From: Pseudomonadota bacterium
Lineage (GTDB): Bacteria; Myxococcota_A; Polyangia; Haliangiales; Haliangiaceae
Direction: 5' to 3'
NCBI GenBank assembly: GCA_022360315.1
Contig: JAKSDA010000554.1
Coordinates: forward strand, 1 to 40,378
Length of the DNA: 40,378 bases
Shown: positions 31,592-40,378 of the stretch, one piece after another
How positions within the stretch are numbered: position 1 is the stretch's first letter
How the letters are laid out: every line of letters starts with the position of its first letter
Translations under genes and position numbers: made by a program
Notes under the pieces: generated by a model
What the model saw: only the letters and a program-made list of their open reading frames with translations
Told to the model about the DNA's origin: nothing
Database searches by the model: none

Positions 31592-33577
31592 TTGCATTGC
31601 CACTCGTGTTTCCATGTCCATGCAATGGCGACCGCCATTGCCATTGTGCTCTCGGTCGGTCCGGCCTGCCGTTCAGCCCCCACTGCGGCGACCCCGGTTG
31701 CCAGGCCTGGCCAGGGCAGCGGTGGCGTTTCGGCTGCAGCTGCGCCGCAGCAAACCCGATTGCCCGAGGTCGACGAGATGGTGGCCCGAATGGCCCGCAT
31801 CGGCGCAGCGTGGTCGCCGGCGTTCTCGCCCGACGGCACCAGGGTGGCGTTTTTGTCCCGGTTGAGCGGAGTGCCCCAGGTTTGGATGGTCGACGCCCAG
31901 GGCGGCTGGCCCCGTCTGATCACTCCATTTGGCGATCCGGTGCAGGGAGTCGAGTGGTCCCCCGACGGAAAATGGCTGGCCGTGGCAGTCGCGCCGGGCG
32001 GTGGCATGAACAGTCAGATCCATCTTATACGTCCCGATGGCAGCGAGATCAAGCAGATCACCGATGGTGGCAAGGTCAACAACTGGCTCGGCGAGTGGTC
32101 GTATAACGGCGATCGCCTGCTTCTGTCGTCGAGTCGGCGCACACCTGAAGCCATGGATGCGTACACCTATGACCTGGCCACCGGCAAGATGACCCTGGTG
32201 GCCGAAAACCGCGGCATCGGGATCACCGCTGGGATCAGCCGCGATGGCCGCCGCGCTGTGGTGTGGCGGATGGAGAGCCGGAGCAACTCAAATCTGTTTC
32301 TGGTCGAAGCGGGCGTGCCATCCGAGGTGCTGCTCACCCCGCACCAAGGGCCGGGCCGGTTTTTCGGCGGGACGTTTTCACCCGACGGAACCACGATCTA
32401 CCTCGGCTCGGACAAAGATCGCGACTTGGTCGCACTGGCCCGGGTCACGGTCGATTCGGCCCAAAAACTGTCGCCGCTGCAGGTCATCGCCGAGCGAGCT
32501 GACGCCGAGTTGTCGACGTTTGCTATTACCGACGACGGCAAAACCGCCGCCCTGATATGGAATGTGGCCGGCCGCAGCGAGCTGTCATTTCTCGATCTGA
32601 CTACTCTCGAGTCGCGACCCGGGCCCAGGTTGCCGGGCGAGATCGCCGGTGGTCTGGAGTTCTCCCGCGATGGCAGCAAACTGGCCATGACCATATCAGG
32701 AGCGGTGCTGCCCACCGATATATGGATTCTCGAGATGGCCTCGGGCACGCTGCGCCAACTTACCCAGAGCCCCCATGCCGGCATCGATCTCGCGGCCATG
32801 GTGCGTCCACAGCTGGTTCGCTTCAAGGCCCACGACGGCCTATCGCTGTCGGGCTGGCTGTATCGGCCACCCGGAGCTGCCGGGCCAGGCCCGTTTGTCA
32901 TCAGCTTTCACGGCGGACCGGAAGGCCAGGCCCGGCCGTCTCTGCGCAGCGACTTTCAGGCTCTTCTCAGTCGCGGCATCGGAATCTTCCACCCCAACGT
33001 GCGCGGCTCGGCCGGGTTCGGCAAGCGCTTTGTGAATCTGGACAACGGCGCCCTGCGCTTCGACGCCATCAAGGACATCGAGTCGTGCCTCGACTACCTG
33101 GTCGAGGCCGGCGTGGCCGACCGGGCGCGTATCGGCATCATGGGCGGTTCTTATGGCGGCTACATGACCATGGCTGGCTTGACCGCGTACCCCGATCGCT
33201 TTGCCGCCGGCGCCAACCTGTTTGGCGTGGTCAATTTTGCCACGTTTTTCGAACACACCGAGCCGTGGATGGCGGCCATCTCGACCATCGAGTACGGCGA
33301 TCCCGATACTCAGGCCGATCTTCTGCGCAGGCTGTCGCCGATTCACAAACTCGATCAGGTCACTGCGCCGACCATCGTTCTGCACGGCGCCAATGACACC
33401 AATGTACCGGTCATCGAGGCCGAACAAGTGGTCGACACATTGCGCCAGCGCGGCGTGCCGGTCGAGTATGTTCTGTTTCCAGACGAGGGCCACGGGTTCC
33501 GCAAGACCCCGAACCGGATCCGTTCGACCAGCGCAATCACCGAGTGGTTCACTCGCTATCTGCGACCCGGTCGGTGA
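31592..33577 (+). CDS. prolyl-oligopeptidase-family (S9) peptidase, predicted lipoprotein
   Basis: This 661-aa S9-family serine peptidase has an N-terminal beta-propeller (repeated FSPDGTRVAFLS / WSPDGKWLAVA blocks) and a C-terminal alpha/beta-hydrolase domain with catalytic Ser520 in GGSYGGYM, Asp602 in HGANDTNVP and His634 in EGHGFR. The family cleaves short oligopeptides or removes acyl-amino-acids. The N-terminus has a hydrophobic segment ending GPAC, a lipobox, so export and lipid anchoring are likely. The TTG at 31592 is chosen because GGAGGG precedes it at 8-nt spacing; an ATG at 31625 would give a shorter signal. It is monocistronic and convergent with the efflux operon. Confidence 0.9.
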   Translation: MHCHSCFHVHAMATAIAIVLSVGPACRSAPTAATPVARPGQGSGGVSAAAAPQQTRLPEVDEMVARMARIGAAWSPAFSPDGTRVAFLSRLSGVPQVWMVDAQGGWPRLITPFGDPVQGVEWSPDGKWLAVAVAPGGGMNSQIHLIRPDGSEIKQITDGGKVNNWLGEWSYNGDRLLLSSSRRTPEAMDAYTYDLATGKMTLVAENRGIGITAGISRDGRRAVVWRMESRSNSNLFLVEAGVPSEVLLTPHQGPGRFFGGTFSPDGTTIYLGSDKDRDLVALARVTVDSAQKLSPLQVIAERADAELSTFAITDDGKTAALIWNVAGRSELSFLDLTTLESRPGPRLPGEIAGGLEFSRDGSKLAMTISGAVLPTDIWILEMASGTLRQLTQSPHAGIDLAAMVRPQLVRFKAHDGLSLSGWLYRPPGAAGPGPFVISFHGGPEGQARPSLRSDFQALLSRGIGIFHPNVRGSAGFGKRFVNLDNGALRFDAIKDIESCLDYLVEAGVADRARIGIMGGSYGGYMTMAGLTAYPDRFAAGANLFGVVNFATFFEHTEPWMAAISTIEYGDPDTQADLLRRLSPIHKLDQVTAPTIVLHGANDTNVPVIEAEQVVDTLRQRGVPVEYVLFPDEGHGFRKTPNRIRSTSAITEWFTRYLRPGR

Positions 33578-33667
33578 AGAACCGGAGTCCGCGGCGATGT
33601 GCTTGGCAACTACGTGATCGGTTCAGCTCGGGGCAAGGGGCATCGAGTTGGGGGCGGGGCAGGACGA

Positions 33668-34834
33668 TCAATCGCGCATTGCCTCGATGGGCGAGGTCAT
33701 GGCGGCGCGCAAGGCCGGGAAAAAACCGCCGATGATTCCCATCACGCTGCCGAAGATCAGCGCGGTCACGATGACACTGGACGTGGGATCGAACGTGAAG
33801 ACCATTTCCGACCAGGTCATAAAATTCATCATGGACAGCTCTACCATGCCCATGGGCAGGGCAGCCGCAACGCCGATGGCTCCGCCGAGTACGGCCAGAA
33901 CCAGTGATTCGAACAAGAACGACAACAGGATGGACAAGCGCGAAAATCCCAGCGCGCGCAGAGTGCCAATCTCGCGGCGGCGCTGGGATACCGCTCCGTA
34001 CATCGTGATCATGGCGCCGATCATGGCGCCGATGGCAAAGAACACCGAGATGATGATGCCCGTGACCATGATGAACGTCGCCGTGCCGCCGCTCTGCTTT
34101 TCGTAGTAAACCGATTCGCGAACCACATCGAGGCCGAGGCGCTTGTCGCTCTCGACCTGAGCCTTGAAAGCGTCGAACGACGTGGCTGATTCCAGCTGTA
34201 CCGTGACCGATGAAAACAGGTTTTCGCGGCCAAACGAGGTTCGCAGAGTATCCACATCGGCCCAAATTTCGGACTCGAAGGCCGAGCCGCCCGCCTCGAA
34301 TACACCGACCACAGTGACCGGCCGATTCTTCTTGAGTTCGAAGCTGGCGCCGAGCTCTACTCCGTCAAAGCGACCGCGAATGCGCTGGCCGACGATCACC
34401 TCGTCGGTACCGGGTCGGGCCGGACGTCCGTCGATGATGCGAACTTCGGGCCGAAACGCAAAGACGTCATCGGAGACGCCGCGGATCTGTACGTTGGATA
34501 CTTGACCCCTGGTGCCGGTTTTGTCGAGGGCCGCGACCACGATCAGTTCGGCCACGGCCATGGGTCCCTGGGCCGATTTTTTGACTCCGGGCGCATCCAT
34601 GGCCAGCTTGGCCGAAGGAGCTTCGATATTGCTCGACAGCTCGGCGTCCGAGCCCATGCGCAGGACAAAGGCCCGGTCCGGGCTGCCCGTGCTGTCGAGA
34701 GTCTTTTTGATGCCATTGGTCAGCATGAGCGCACTGGCCAGTACAAAGACCACCAATGCGATGCCCGCCATCGTGGCCAGCGTGGTTGCCCGGCGGACAA
34801 AGAGGCTGCGAACGTTGTAACTCAGTGGGACCAT
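33668..34834 (-). CDS. ABC transporter permease, FtsX/MacB type
   Basis: This 388-aa inner-membrane permease has the FtsX/MacB topology: one N-terminal helix (TTLATMAGIALVVFVLASALML), a large periplasmic domain (about 40-260), and three C-terminal helices (GIIISVFFAIGAMIGAMITMYG onward). The C-terminus ALRAAMTSPIEAMRD is the usual family ending. ATG at 34834 has AAGGAG, which overlaps the stop codon of the preceding permease gene. It is the last gene of the four-gene efflux operon and probably pairs with the other permease as a heterodimer, as LolC/LolE do. The substrate is unknown. Confidence 0.9.
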   Translation of the reverse strand: MVPLSYNVRSLFVRRATTLATMAGIALVVFVLASALMLTNGIKKTLDSTGSPDRAFVLRMGSDAELSSNIEAPSAKLAMDAPGVKKSAQGPMAVAELIVVAALDKTGTRGQVSNVQIRGVSDDVFAFRPEVRIIDGRPARPGTDEVIVGQRIRGRFDGVELGASFELKKNRPVTVVGVFEAGGSAFESEIWADVDTLRTSFGRENLFSSVTVQLESATSFDAFKAQVESDKRLGLDVVRESVYYEKQSGGTATFIMVTGIIISVFFAIGAMIGAMITMYGAVSQRRREIGTLRALGFSRLSILLSFLFESLVLAVLGGAIGVAAALPMGMVELSMMNFMTWSEMVFTFDPTSSVIVTALIFGSVMGIIGGFFPALRAAMTSPIEAMRD

Positions 34835-34846
34835 ACCTCGTTCTCC

Positions 34847-36025
34847 TTAGCCAACCCGCCGCAGGGCATCGACGACGTTGAGGCGAGCCGCGCGGATGGC
34901 GGGAATGGCCGCGGCCAGAGCACCCAGCGCCGTGGCCAGGACCAGCGCGGCAATAACCGTGCTGCCCGAGATGCGGAAATAGGGGAAAAAGCCGCCCATG
35001 GTTTCCTCGAGAAAGCGACCCATGCCTTGCTCGATCATCGGATAGGCAAGCACAAGTGCGAGCAGACCGCCGAGCAGCCCGATGGTCAGGGCTTCCCCTA
35101 CCACCATGGTCGCAATGTGGCGGGGCGCAAATCCGATCGCTCGCATCATGCCGTACTCGTTGGTTCGCTCGCGCACGGCCATGGCGATGGTGTTGCCGAG
35201 GATGAGCATCATGATGGCCAGGATGACCACCGAGATCACATTGATGGTGGTGAGAATGGCCGAGACCATACCGAGGAACGAGGTCTGCAGCGCTCGTTCG
35301 CTCATGCTCGTGGTCTGCTCGCCGCGATCCTCGAACATGGCGTCGATGTTTTTGGACACCTCGGCAGTGCGCGATGCATCCTCGACTCGACTGACCAGCC
35401 AGCCGATCTGGTCCTTGGCGCGCTGCCCGACCGATTCATTGATATAATTCCAGTGGAACCACAGGGTCGAGCGGTCGACCGATCGGCGCGCTGCAGTGTA
35501 GATGCCCGAGATTTCGAATTCCCAGTTGCCGGGATAGATCGTCCCCTCGAGGGTGATCGAGTCGCCGACCTTCCAGTCGAATTTCTTGGCCAGGGCATCA
35601 CCGATCACGGCACCACGGCGATTTTGCACCCAGCTCTCGCGCTCTTCGGGCGATAGCTGAATCTCGTCATAGACCCGCAAGAAGGATTGTGGATCGACGG
35701 CGATGGTGGCAAAAAAATCGCTTTCCCGCTGGGGATGCTTGCCGCCGAACCAGTTGCACCAGGTGACGTCGGTGACACCGAGACTGTCCTTGTTCATCTG
35801 GATCTTGTCGGCATAGCTCTTGGGCAGCGCAATGACGAAACTGACCTTGTGCCGGGTGGCAATGCGATCTTGCGCTGCGTGTTCGGCTCCCGCGGTCCAC
35901 GCGGTAATGAACGTGCGGAGCAGGATGAAGACAAAGATGGTGACCGCGACCGCGGCGATGGTCAGAAGGGTCCTGACCCGGTTGCGGCCCAGCACGTTTT
36001 TGGCTGCCAGGCTACCCAGCATCAT
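34847..36025 (-). CDS. ABC transporter permease, FtsX/MacB type
   Basis: This 392-aa permease has the same one-plus-three helix topology: N-terminal TLLTIAAVAVTIFVFILLRTF, a periplasmic domain (about 45-265), then helices beginning INVISVVILAIMMLILGNTIA and ending AALVLATALGALAAAIPAIRAA. REEYGMM-type coupling sequence is visible as RTNEYGMMRAIGF, the segment that contacts the ATPase. Its ATG overlaps the ATPase stop codon in ATGA. It is a paralogue of the downstream permease, not a copy: the periplasmic domains differ strongly. Confidence 0.9.
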   Translation of the reverse strand: MMLGSLAAKNVLGRNRVRTLLTIAAVAVTIFVFILLRTFITAWTAGAEHAAQDRIATRHKVSFVIALPKSYADKIQMNKDSLGVTDVTWCNWFGGKHPQRESDFFATIAVDPQSFLRVYDEIQLSPEERESWVQNRRGAVIGDALAKKFDWKVGDSITLEGTIYPGNWEFEISGIYTAARRSVDRSTLWFHWNYINESVGQRAKDQIGWLVSRVEDASRTAEVSKNIDAMFEDRGEQTTSMSERALQTSFLGMVSAILTTINVISVVILAIMMLILGNTIAMAVRERTNEYGMMRAIGFAPRHIATMVVGEALTIGLLGGLLALVLAYPMIEQGMGRFLEETMGGFFPYFRISGSTVIAALVLATALGALAAAIPAIRAARLNVVDALRRVG

Positions 36026-36774
36026 TGCAGCTTTCCCTTGTCGAGATGCCGGCGGTGACTGGCCCGTTCTGCTGCAGCCGGATCATGGGTTACCATGAGG
36101 ATGGTCTTCTCGAATTCTCGGTTGAGCTTGTCGAGAAGATTGAGGATCTCGTCGGCGTTGTGGCGGTCGAGGTCGCCGGTTGGCTCGTCGGCCACGATGA
36201 TCTTGGGATCGTTGACAATGGCGCGCGCGATGGTGACCCGCTGTTGCTGGCCGCCCGACAACTCGCCGGGGCGATGGCGCACGCGGTCTTCGAGACCGAC
36301 GATCTTGAGGGCGGTTTGTGCCCGCCGCTTGCGCTCCGAACTCGACAAGTTGGCGAGCAACAGCGGCAGCTCGACGTTCTGCTGCGCGGTCAATACCGGC
36401 AGCAGGTTATAAGTCTGGAACACGAAGCCGATGTTCTCGGCGCGCCACTTGGTGCGACCGGCTTCGCCCATGGTCTCGAGCTGGGCATCGGCCACGCGCA
36501 CGCTTCCGCTGCTCGGCACATCGAGGCCTGCGATCAAGTTGAGCAGGGTCGTCTTGCCCGAACCCGAGGGGCCCATGAGCGCCTCGAACGCGCCCTCGGG
36601 CACCGCGAGGTCGAGATCGTGGAGCACCTCGACCTTCTCCTTGCCGCGCCAGTAGACCTTGCTCACTCCCTTGAGCTTGACAATGGTCTTGACCTCTTTG
36701 GTCCCTCGATACACACCTTGTTCGCCTTGACGCTCTTCGTCCGCGGCACACTGTGCAGATTGGGCTTCACTCAT
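36022..36774 (-). CDS. ABC transporter ATP-binding protein (LolD/MacB-like)
   Basis: This 250-aa ATPase energises the two FtsX-type permeases. Walker A is GPSGSGKTT, Q-loop region VFQTYNLLP, signature LSGGQQQR, Walker B IIVADEPTGDLD, and the switch His lies in VTHDP. A hydrophilic N-terminal extension of about 28 residues precedes the domain; an internal start is possible but the ATG at 36774 has AAGGA and overlaps the adaptor's stop codon by 4 bp. It overlaps the next gene by 4 bp as well, so the operon is tightly coupled. Subfamily features fit the LolD/MacB group that works by mechanotransmission across the periplasm. Confidence 0.93.
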   Translation of the reverse strand: MSEAQSAQCAADEERQGEQGVYRGTKEVKTIVKLKGVSKVYWRGKEKVEVLHDLDLAVPEGAFEALMGPSGSGKTTLLNLIAGLDVPSSGSVRVADAQLETMGEAGRTKWRAENIGFVFQTYNLLPVLTAQQNVELPLLLANLSSSERKRRAQTALKIVGLEDRVRHRPGELSGGQQQRVTIARAIVNDPKIIVADEPTGDLDRHNADEILNLLDKLNREFEKTILMVTHDPAAAERASHRRHLDKGKLQ

Positions 36775-38012
36775 TCGTTGATCCTTTCCTTCACGGCTTG
36801 CCCATCGGTCAATCCATCGGGCGGGTTTTTTACCACCCGGGTACCGGCCGGTGGTCCGTTCATCAGCTCGACCCCGGCAGATTGCGCCTTGCCGACGGTC
36901 ACGGGGGTCATTCTGACCCGACCGTCGTCGACCACGAAGATCACCTTGGCCCCGCTTCGTTCGACCAGCGCAGCGCCGGGGACGACCAACTTGGCCGGCT
37001 CCTTGATCGCTTGTGGGTCGAGCTCCGCGGCCAAAAAACTGACTCGAGCAGCCATATCGGGGAGAACCCCGTCGGCGGCATCCACAAAGGCGACCTTGAC
37101 AGTCACCGTGGCCTTGGCCCGATTGACCCGGGGCACCAGTTGCAGAGTCGTTCCGCGGTACCGTTTACCGGGGAAGGCATCCAGGATGATCTCGGCCGGG
37201 CCGTTCATGGCGACCAGGTGCAGACGGGCCTCGGGCACGTCGGTTTCGACCACCAGGGTATCGAAGTCGGCGATTTCAATGCTGCCAAAATCGGTCGAGA
37301 TTCCGGCCGGCTGGGGCCCGACGATTTCGCCCACCTCGGGCGGCTCGCTGAGCACGGTGCCGGCGATCGGGGCGGTTACGGTGAAGCCCTCGAGGGTTAC
37401 CTCGAGGGCGTGCACCTCGGCCTGGATGGCGTCGATCTCGGCGTCGGCCGCGCGCACTTGCTGGCGCAGGGACACCGCCCGGGCGGCCAGGTCATCGGCT
37501 GTGGACTGGGGCCCCACGCCTCCGGCGGCGAGTTTGCCGGCTCGTTTGGCCTGAAGAACGATTTCGGCCAGATTGGCTCGCGCAGTGTGGGCGCGGGCTC
37601 GCGCTGCTGCGACCCGCGCGTTGGCCGCGGCAATGGCGGCCTTTTGATCGACCACCTCGAGCTCGAAGAGAACATCGCCTCTGGCCACACGATCGCCCTG
37701 GGACACCGATGCCTTCGCCACCTTGCCGGTGACCTTGGCCGCGACCCTGGAGATCCGCTGGGGTTTGACGTAGCCGGTCGAGGTGAGCTCGATCTGCGCC
37801 TGAGCGGGCGAGATCAGGCTGATCTCGGACACCGCGACTTCAACTTTGAAGATTCTGGACTCGACGTAGGGGACGAGGATCAGATAGACGACCAGCGCGA
37901 CGCCGATCAGCGCTGCGGCCGTGAGTAGGTAGCGCAACGCACCTCGCCGATTTGGGTTGCGATTGCGGTCGATCTTGAGGGAAGCGAGATCTGCGGACAG
38001 AGAGTCAGCCAT
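36771..38012 (-). CDS. periplasmic adaptor protein (HlyD/MacA-like)
   Basis: This 413-aa membrane-fusion protein is anchored by an N-terminal helix (LLTAAALIGVALVVYLILV). The lipoyl-like half-motifs are VAAKVTGKVAKASVSQGDRVARGDVLFEL and, after the alpha-helical hairpin (about 120-210, Ala/Arg-rich), FTVTAPIAGTVLSEPPEVGEIV. The beta-barrel and membrane-proximal domains follow, ending VKERINE. It would link the ABC permeases to an outer-membrane channel; no TolC-type gene is present in the window. It is the first gene of the operon and overlaps the ATPase gene by 4 bp. Confidence 0.9.
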   Translation of the reverse strand: MADSLSADLASLKIDRNRNPNRRGALRYLLTAAALIGVALVVYLILVPYVESRIFKVEVAVSEISLISPAQAQIELTSTGYVKPQRISRVAAKVTGKVAKASVSQGDRVARGDVLFELEVVDQKAAIAAANARVAAARARAHTARANLAEIVLQAKRAGKLAAGGVGPQSTADDLAARAVSLRQQVRAADAEIDAIQAEVHALEVTLEGFTVTAPIAGTVLSEPPEVGEIVGPQPAGISTDFGSIEIADFDTLVVETDVPEARLHLVAMNGPAEIILDAFPGKRYRGTTLQLVPRVNRAKATVTVKVAFVDAADGVLPDMAARVSFLAAELDPQAIKEPAKLVVPGAALVERSGAKVIFVVDDGRVRMTPVTVGKAQSAGVELMNGPPAGTRVVKNPPDGLTDGQAVKERINE

Positions 38013-38304
38013 GACGAATACAGTTCCGAATGCGGGGGACGATACTCCTGCGTCTACCGGCTGTCTACCGGCGGTCCACTGGCTCCCATCTTAGGAATAG
38101 CCGATTTCGACATCGGTAACGCCATTCAATGGCCGTTGGAGTAATCCAGATCGATACCGAAACGGCGGCAAGATGCGAATCCGGATACGGGCAGTCGATA
38201 GGAGGTGCCGATGGCCGAAGCCGGCTCGGTGGTCATGGAGCAGGTAATCGACGATCGATCGTCCGGCAGGTCAGTTCGCGTTGCGGATGGGATGGGATGG
38301 GGAT
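38013..38304. other. intergenic upstream of efflux operon
   Basis: The region between the M48 gene and the efflux operon, both on the minus strand. It contains an inverted repeat AACGCCATT / AATGGCCGTT (38118-38137, one bulged base) and a 12-bp palindrome ACGATCGATCGT (near 38250-38262). Either could be an operator for the efflux genes. No clear -10/-35 pair and no T-rich terminator were found. Short frames on both strands look non-coding. Confidence 0.4.
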
Positions 38305-40378
38305 TCACAGGCGTTTCATGCTCCGCCGTGCCGCGTCGGCCCATGGGCTGCGCGAGTCGGTTTTGAGATAACGTCGGTAGAGATCGCGCGCGTTGGCCCT
38401 GTCGCCGGCCAGTTGATACAGCCGGGCCAGATTGTAGGTCCCGGCGTGTTTCAGCGCGCTTTTCTGCATGGCGGCGCGAAATTCGGCCGCAGCCTTGTCG
38501 TACTGTTTGGTCTCGGCGTACACGATGCCGCGCAATAGCGCGACCCGTGCACCTCGCCGTGACTCGAGCCGGTCGAGTTCGCGACTGGCCTTCTCCATGT
38601 TGCCCATGGCGATGTACACCGCAGCCAGATTGAGCCGGGCTCGAAGATAACCCGGATCGCGCTTGAGCGCATCCTTGAACAGCGATACGGCATGGCGAAG
38701 GTTTTTGGGCATGCCGCCGACACCACCAGGTCGGCTCCGCGTGTCGGCGCCGCGCTGGACCACCGATACATACTCGATTGCACTTTTTTGTTCGACCGAC
38801 AGATCGGTCTGCCAGCGGTGCAGCGGTGAGGCCGTTGGGGCCGAGCTGGATTGGCCCGCTTCCGAGCGGGCCAGGGCAAAAATGCCCAGCTTGGCGCGAA
38901 CCACGCCCAGATTGTTGAGCAGCGCCTTGGTCGGCTTGAGCACGTCGCGAAAGCGCCGAAAGTGATCGAGTGCCTGCTGGTAGCGCGCTGCGGCCTTGCC
39001 CGATCCGGTGGCCAGCATTCGGTCGCCGTCGGCCAGGGCGGCAACGCCCAGTTCAAACGACACAAATGCGTATTTGACGTCGTTGGACCAGTATTCTTCC
39101 AGATAGTGCACCCGCTCGTCGAACGTGGGGTGGTCGAGATTTTTGGGAATTTCCTGCAACGCGCCGCGCGCCTCCATGATCTCGATACCGCCGCGCGGAT
39201 GATATCCGGCCAAAAACGCCAGAACAATGCCGACCCGGTCGGCCTCGATTTCGTGAAGGCGCGTGACGTGGGTCAGCGTCGCCGCATCGAGCCGGCGCGA
39301 CGCGCTCTTGACCGCTTCTCGGTACAGGGTGCTCTGCACCGTGTGCCGGCGGATCACGTGGGCAACCTCGTGGGCCATGACGTGGGCGATGATATCGTGA
39401 TCGGCGTCGAGTGGACGGTCGGGCCACTGTTTGGCGACAAAATCGAGCAAGCCGCGGGTAAAATAGATATTTCCGTTGGGCAGGGCAAAGGCGTTGGGAA
39501 TCTTGGTTTTGAGCACTGCGACATTGATCGCCGTGCTGGAATCGACGTCGGCAGCGTCGAGTAGGCGGGACAACATGGCGGCGAGGGCGGCGGTTTCGGG
39601 CGATGCGCGATCGACTCCGCCAAAGTGGGTTTCGAGCAGCGCGATCGCGGCCTTGAAGCGATCGGTTGCAAAGATGTCACCGGGTGCAATGCCCGTCCTC
39701 GAATGCTGTTTGACCAGTTTGTGGTGCGGGTCGATCTTGGTCAGCTCGTCCACTGCGCGAGCGGCGTCGGCCGAAAAGCGATTGGCCTGATAGGCCCGGG
39801 TCAGAGCATCGATGGCGTCGCGATCGCGGCCTTCCAGCTTGGACACTACACCCAGTTCGAAAAGGGCCCGCTGGTGTTTCGGATCCACGGCGAGGGCGCC
39901 CGCCAGTGCGCTGCGGGCGCCCTGCAGATCGTCTTCCAGACGCATCATCCTGGCCAGCTCGACCTTTGCGTCGGGCAGATTGCCGGCCCGAGTAAAGTGC
40001 TGGCGCGCCCTGCGCCGATCGTAGTGCTCGGACGCCTTGACCGAGGCATGGACCAGACCCATGCCGTAGTGGCAGCGCTGGTTGGCGGGCTGGGAGCGCA
40101 GACACTCCGCGTAGCTGGCCCGAGCCTGCGCCATCTTCTGGTTGATCCGGCCGATGCGGCGCTCGGTAAATGCCGCCTTGTACGCCGATCGGGCGTCGTA
40201 AATGATGAGCTCGATGGGATCGCCCGAAAGCTCGACCAGGGTGCGCTCGACCTTCTGATAGCGCAGGCTGTTCTTCATGCCGGCATACCGGGAATAATTG
40301 CGCGCCGCCTTTTCTACCTCGTCGGCGAGTTTTTTTTCGCCACTGCGGTAGCGGTCGTGCAGCTGGTCGAAGATCAGC
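38305..40378 (-). CDS. M48-family metalloprotease with TPR repeats (partial)
   Basis: This Zn-dependent peptidase of the M48 (BepA/YfgC-like) type carries flanking tetratricopeptide repeats. The catalytic motif is HEVAH in VMAHEVAHVIRRH, with the third ligand in HEIEADRVG. TPR-like helices precede it (ALAVDPKHQRALFELGVV) and follow it (ALKRDPGYLRARLNLAAVY, then EFRAAMQKSALKHAGTYNLARLY). BepA-like proteins act in outer-membrane protein quality control in the periplasm; that role is inferred. An ATG at 40278 exists, but the frame stays open and coding-like to the window edge (LIFDQLHDRY and onward), so the true start and any signal peptide lie outside. It is upstream of the efflux operon on the same strand, 292 bp away. 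Confidence 0.85.
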   Translation of the reverse strand, partial: LIFDQLHDRYRSGEKKLADEVEKAARNYSRYAGMKNSLRYQKVERTLVELSGDPIELIIYDARSAYKAAFTERRIGRINQKMAQARASYAECLRSQPANQRCHYGMGLVHASVKASEHYDRRRARQHFTRAGNLPDAKVELARMMRLEDDLQGARSALAGALAVDPKHQRALFELGVVSKLEGRDRDAIDALTRAYQANRFSADAARAVDELTKIDPHHKLVKQHSRTGIAPGDIFATDRFKAAIALLETHFGGVDRASPETAALAAMLSRLLDAADVDSSTAINVAVLKTKIPNAFALPNGNIYFTRGLLDFVAKQWPDRPLDADHDIIAHVMAHEVAHVIRRHTVQSTLYREAVKSASRRLDAATLTHVTRLHEIEADRVGIVLAFLAGYHPRGGIEIMEARGALQEIPKNLDHPTFDERVHYLEEYWSNDVKYAFVSFELGVAALADGDRMLATGSGKAAARYQQALDHFRRFRDVLKPTKALLNNLGVVRAKLGIFALARSEAGQSSSAPTASPLHRWQTDLSVEQKSAIEYVSVVQRGADTRSRPGGVGGMPKNLRHAVSLFKDALKRDPGYLRARLNLAAVYIAMGNMEKASRELDRLESRRGARVALLRGIVYAETKQYDKAAAEFRAAMQKSALKHAGTYNLARLYQLAGDRANARDLYRRYLKTDSRSPWADAARRSMKRL

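Noticed and set aside
36025..37928. Long plus-strand frames opposite the efflux operon (also 34502-35656)
   Set aside because: They lie antisense to clearly recognisable ABC-transporter and adaptor genes; long antisense frames are expected in GC-rich coding DNA.
38126..38371. Small frames on both strands in the gap before the efflux operon
   Set aside because: No ribosome-binding site, no recognisable protein features, and they overlap inverted repeats and the end of the M48 gene.

Overview
The window is GC-rich, densely coded DNA, apart from one visibly AT-richer giant gene. Its protein families (Hanks-type kinases fused to ATPase, GAF and phosphatase modules, a predicted lipoprotein GMC oxidoreductase, tandem DUF4139 proteins, an S9 peptidase, a Wzc/Wzy-type polysaccharide locus) suggest a myxobacterium-like member of the Myxococcota, perhaps near Haliangium. 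That placement is inferred from gene content and style; no rRNA or other taxonomic marker is present.

Layout. 1-138 is the cut end of a palindromic mobile-like repeat, MITE copy 1. 138-833 (-) is an unknown 231-aa protein with an unusual double-hairpin leader. 1334-5380 (+) holds two adjacent DUF4139 proteins. 5728-7122 (+) is an MFS exporter and 7164-9137 (+) a lipoprotein GMC oxidoreductase, separated by a strong hairpin and a perfect palindrome. 9184-9450 carries a second copy of the double-hairpin element followed by MITE copy 2. Then come an Uma2-type nuclease (-) with an in-frame tandem repeat and two small heat-shock proteins (-), one of which is frameshifted.

11470-12029 is a long intergenic region with three spaced direct repeats and a candidate promoter. 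12030-20559 is an extracellular polysaccharide locus: outer-membrane export lipoprotein (OPX), O-antigen ligase/polymerase with TPR tail, Wzc-type co-polymerase/tyrosine kinase, carbamoyltransferase (opposite strand) and GT4 glycosyltransferase. Together these could polymerise, export and decorate (carbamoylate) a surface polysaccharide. No flippase or initiating sugar transferase is present, so the pathway must be completed elsewhere. 20687-21896 pairs a tiny putative lipoprotein with queA behind a recognisable promoter.

21944-31349 is a signalling region. It has a 1760-aa kinase/ATPase/GAF/SpoIIE-phosphatase protein (-), a third MITE copy, a PRISE-like short-chain reductase, and a Ser/Thr kinase whose N-terminal half looks like two STAS-like plus zinc-ribbon modules. 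31592-33577 is a secreted S9 peptidase. 33668-38012 (-) is a four-gene MacAB/Lol-like ABC efflux operon (adaptor, ATPase, two FtsX-type permeases). 38305-40378 (-) is an M48 metalloprotease with TPRs that runs off the right edge.

The least explained signals are an approximately 82-nt two-hairpin element in two diverged copies with a compensatory base-pair change, the 161-bp MITE-like palindrome in three copies, and the physical association of the two. All coordinates and motif claims come from reading the sequence; no database search was possible.
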